A stretch of 64,000 nucleotides of DNA from Udeniomyces pyricola (Eukaryota > Basidiomycota > Tremellomycetes > Cystofilobasidiales > Mrakiaceae), in assembly GCA_039545295.1 (NCBI GenBank), contig BCIK01000008.1:186001-250000 (forward strand). Direction: 5' to 3'. Within the stretch, counting starts at the first letter, position 1. The number at the start of each line of letters is the position of its first letter. Made by a program: the position numbers and the translations under genes. Below the pieces are notes generated by a model. It saw nothing but the letters and a program-made list of their open reading frames with translations. It had not been told where the DNA came from and did not search any database. Below, one piece after another: positions 62,480-64,000 of the stretch.

Positions 62480-64000
62480 ATGGCTGGCTCCTCCTCCTCA
62501 AGTAGATCAACTCGCTCTCGATCTCAATGTTCGTCGCTCGTTCACCTCGTCGATGGACCCCATCTGGTCTGACCCGTCTGACGATTCGCCACATTCCATA
62601 TCCCCTTCTCTTTCGCCTTTCCGGCTCCCTTCCCCGACCGAATTACCCTTCCTTCCCAAACCTCGCTTTCTACCTCATTTTCTTCTTCATAGCCACCCGT
62701 AATCCCTCTGGACTTCAAACACCTCTCGATGAAGAAGCCGTTAAATCGAAACCCAAGGTCGTCGTTAGTGTTCTAGATAGCGAAGTCGAACCCGACGTCC
62801 CGGAGACGAGCGACGTCGAGATTATCGAGAAGCCACCCAACGTCAAGACCGAAGTCGTTCGACCCGCCTTGACTGCAGCGAACAGGACGATTAGCGCTCT
62901 GATACAAGGGAAGAAACGAAAAGATCGTAAGTGGTTTGAAAGCTTGTTCGTGTGTTCGGAAGGGGAGAGAAGGAATGGTGGCTAGAGAGGCATAGTAGTA
63001 AATAGCATGGGAGGGGGCCAAGGGTCTGATCATACACACGCCGCTATCAGCTAGCCTAGGACCGTACGCGCCAGTTTGGTGTGTTCTCTATCCCGTCACT
63101 TCGACAGTTACTACGAGACCGTAGCCCTATGAGCACTATGGCATTCGGTCACCGGACCATCCCGGGTCTTGCGAGAGGCTTTCTATCGAAACAGGCCTGC
63201 GGGGTCATCGTTGTCGTCGCGAGTGCACAATCCCTGACGTCATGCCACGTTCTGCCTTTCTGTCTCCTTTGCCCTGCTTCGCTTCGCCATGCAGACGATG
63301 ACCTGGATAGCGACGACCTTGATGGCTCGGACGACGAGCTTATCTTGACCGATGCTGTCTCCTCTCGATCCATCACCCCTTCTTTGCCCCTCAAACGCCG
63401 GGAGCTCGACCCCGAGCACGCTGTGGCGAGCAAGACGGCCAAGGGCAAGGGCAAGGCAAAGGCGCCGACAAAGGTCAAGGTAAGCAGCGAATGAATCTCC
63501 TCATCTGCCGCTGAAATTTGTTGGAATAGAATTCAAAGTTGAACGGTTGAACGTATATGCTGCTCATCTTCGTCTTCTTCTTCTTTCCTTTGGGGGGGAA
63601 CTGTCTGGGGTCATCTTATTAGCCTATCAATGTCTCGCAAACAGTTCGGCCTGTCCGCGGTCTGCCTAAAGGCAAGGATGAGGATCTCGAACACGATGAA
63701 CTTCTTTCGGACGGCGAGATCGATGCCGGCTTGGACTACGAGGATGGGATCAGTGAATTGACCGATGTAGACTCAGATGATCTCGATGCGGTAAGCTTAC
63801 GGTCTTGAAGGAGAAACATCTGTTGCAATAAGCATGGACTAACGTTGTGCTTCTCGGTTTTGTATCCTATTATCGACGTTCTGTCCCTACGATCAACCAG
63901 CCGATCAACAACAAAAAAGTTCAGAGTAAAGTCAAGGCACAACCTAAACTTTCCCCTGTCAAGCGCAAGTTGCCGTCAAGAAAGGCTCCCACTGCTCGCT
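62480..64000 (+). CDS. Unrecognised acidic, Ser/Lys-rich protein (5' part, cut by right edge)
   Basis: Start MAGSSSSSRSTRSRSQ at 62480, spliced (CAAT|gttcgt, tag|CCACCCG) to TRNPSGLQTPLDEEAVKSKP. Then KVVVSVLDSEVEPDVPETSD, RPALTAANRTISALIQGKKR and KD. Next exon: DDLDSDDLDGSDDELILTDA, LPLKRRELDPEHAVASKTAK and GKGKAKAPTKVK. Next: PINVSQTVRPVRGLPKGKD and ELLSDGEIDAGLDYEDGISE, then SELTDVDSDDLDA. The last visible exon starts PINNKKVQSKVKAQPKLSPV and runs off the end. The alternation of acidic and Lys/Arg-rich blocks suggests a disordered nuclear N-terminus; no domain is visible yet and no function is assigned. Confidence 0.65.

Overview
The window is nuclear DNA of a fungus, most likely a basidiomycete. 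Seventeen of the 18 genes are cut by introns, many of them short, with GTRNGT donors and CTGAC/CTNAC branch points. The genes match fungal families: Tom7, Sco1, Vid27, pyruvate dehydrogenase E1-beta, Afg1, Rpd3-type histone deacetylases, a Tra2-like SR protein, eL18, Smc5, Sda1 and Arl2. Placement in Tremellomycetes (for example Cystofilobasidiales) is a guess from intron density and very small exons; nothing here proves it. I found no tRNA, rRNA, transposon, plasmid, phage or CRISPR feature. The sequence is a draft: N gaps lie at 17521-17533, 34339-34356 and 62380-62430, each beside a long C or G run.

Layout. 1-1987 (-): 5' part of a two-thioredoxin-domain PDI-like ER protein, cut by the left edge. 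2288-2767 (+): TOM7. 4757-6687 (-): SCO1. 6963-10778 (-): an intronless 1271-residue protein that looks like an organellar helical-repeat protein. 11682-16306 (+): VID27. 16896-19818 (+): PDB1. 20586-22864 (+): ABHD4/5-CLD1-type hydrolase. 23479-24995 (+): hotdog thioesterase. 25412-28270 (+): AFG1 ATPase. 28700-32995 and 33841-38625 (+): two tandem class I histone deacetylases. 40582-42378 (-): Tra2-like SR protein. 43298-45001 (+): ribosomal protein eL18. 45797-52692 (+): SMC5. 53251-55020 (-): unrecognised Ser-rich/coiled-coil protein. 55726-59705 (+): SDA1. 60324-61822 (+): ARL2. 62480-right edge (+): start of an unrecognised acidic, probably nuclear protein.

Most genes are housekeeping and there is no operon-like pathway. 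There is a loose concentration of mitochondrial functions in the first 28 kb (Tom7 import, Sco1 copper delivery, the helical-repeat protein, PDH E1-beta, Afg1, possibly the hydrolase). The second half is nuclear and ribosomal (HDACs, Tra2, eL18, Smc5, Sda1).

Three things stand out. First, conserved protein motifs are repeatedly encoded by microexons of 8-17 nt, including the PDI WCGHC active site. Second, the tandem HDAC pair shares exon segments that are identical over more than 100 nt while the introns between them look unrelated, which suggests recent gene conversion. Third, there is a perfect 31-bp inverted repeat between AFG1 and the first HDAC, and C runs of 11-17 nt recur in introns and flanks.
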